Origin: an uncultured Clostridia bacterium | GTDB taxonomy: Bacteria; Bacillota; Clostridia; Peptostreptococcales; Acidaminobacteraceae | Length of the DNA stretch: 5,281 nucleotides | Assembly: GCA_937880545.1 (NCBI GenBank) | Contig: CALFKA010000189.1 | Location: 1 to 5,281, forward strand | Reading direction: 5' to 3' | Part shown: piece after piece, positions 5,248-5,281 of the stretch | Layout of the letters: every line of letters begins with the position of its first letter | Numbering within the stretch: the stretch's first letter is position 1 | Translations under genes and position numbers: made by a program | Notes under the pieces: model-generated | Database searches by the model: none | What the model was told of the DNA's origin: nothing | Seen by the model: only the letters and a program-made list of their open reading frames with translations

Positions 5248-5281
5248 AGATCGGAAGAGCGTCGTGTAGGGAAAGAGTGTA
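5248..5281. other. Illumina sequencing adapter (contamination)
   Basis: The last 34 bases begin AGATCGGAAGAGCGTCGTG and continue to the end as the reverse complement of the Illumina TruSeq universal adapter, ending at the A after AGTGT. The match appears exact by eye from memory of the adapter sequence. It has no stop codon in the frame of the neighbouring gene, so a naive ORF call would add spurious residues to the ATPase. The segment should be trimmed; the biological sequence ends at about 5247. Confidence 0.97.

Overview
The window is a tightly packed, all-minus-strand block of phage DNA replication and recombination genes. Read in transcription order, from high to low coordinates, it holds: the C-terminal part of an SMC/Rad50-like ATPase; a RecA-fold P-loop ATPase of the AAA_24/Sak4-like type; a DUF669 protein, probably an ssDNA-handling accessory; a DEAD/DEAH-type SF2 helicase interrupted by a large intein; a small protein resembling phage proteins annotated 'replication terminator protein'; and the first 16 codons of a further gene that looks like a PriCT_2/VapE-type primase. 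The gene set and order are typical of replication modules of tailed phages and prophages of Gram-positive bacteria (Bacillota). The strong AAAGGAG-type ribosome binding sites fit that host group, but the species cannot be read from the sequence.

The genes form one apparent operon. Two junctions are TGATG stop/start overlaps (4589-4593 and 3066-3070), one gap is 21 nt, one junction overlaps by 23 nt, and the last gap is 2 nt. I see no promoter, terminator, tRNA or other RNA gene, and no gene-free stretch over 300 bases. Transcription must start upstream of the right edge and continue past the left edge.

The most notable element is a 351-residue intein (nt 1920-2972) placed inside the Walker A P-loop of the helicase (LPTG^CGKT). 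It has a complete set of splicing residues (Cys1, TxxH block B, terminal His-Asn, +1 Cys). It also has both LAGLIDADG dodecapeptide motifs with their acidic residues, so it looks like an active selfish element. The unspliced helicase cannot have a working ATP site, so helicase activity depends on splicing. The intein DNA is visibly more AT-rich than the flanking helicase DNA.

The right end is not biological: 5248-5281 matches the reverse complement of the Illumina TruSeq universal adapter. The real sequence ends at about 5247, inside the first gene, which is therefore 5'-truncated. This points to a short-read assembly, probably metagenomic.

Working model (inference from families): the SMC-like ATPase, Sak4-like ATPase and DUF669 protein handle ssDNA and recombination intermediates, the SF2 helicase remodels DNA, and the downstream primase supports replication. 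All four of these proteins whose C-terminus is visible end in phenylalanine, which may be a shared interaction tail.
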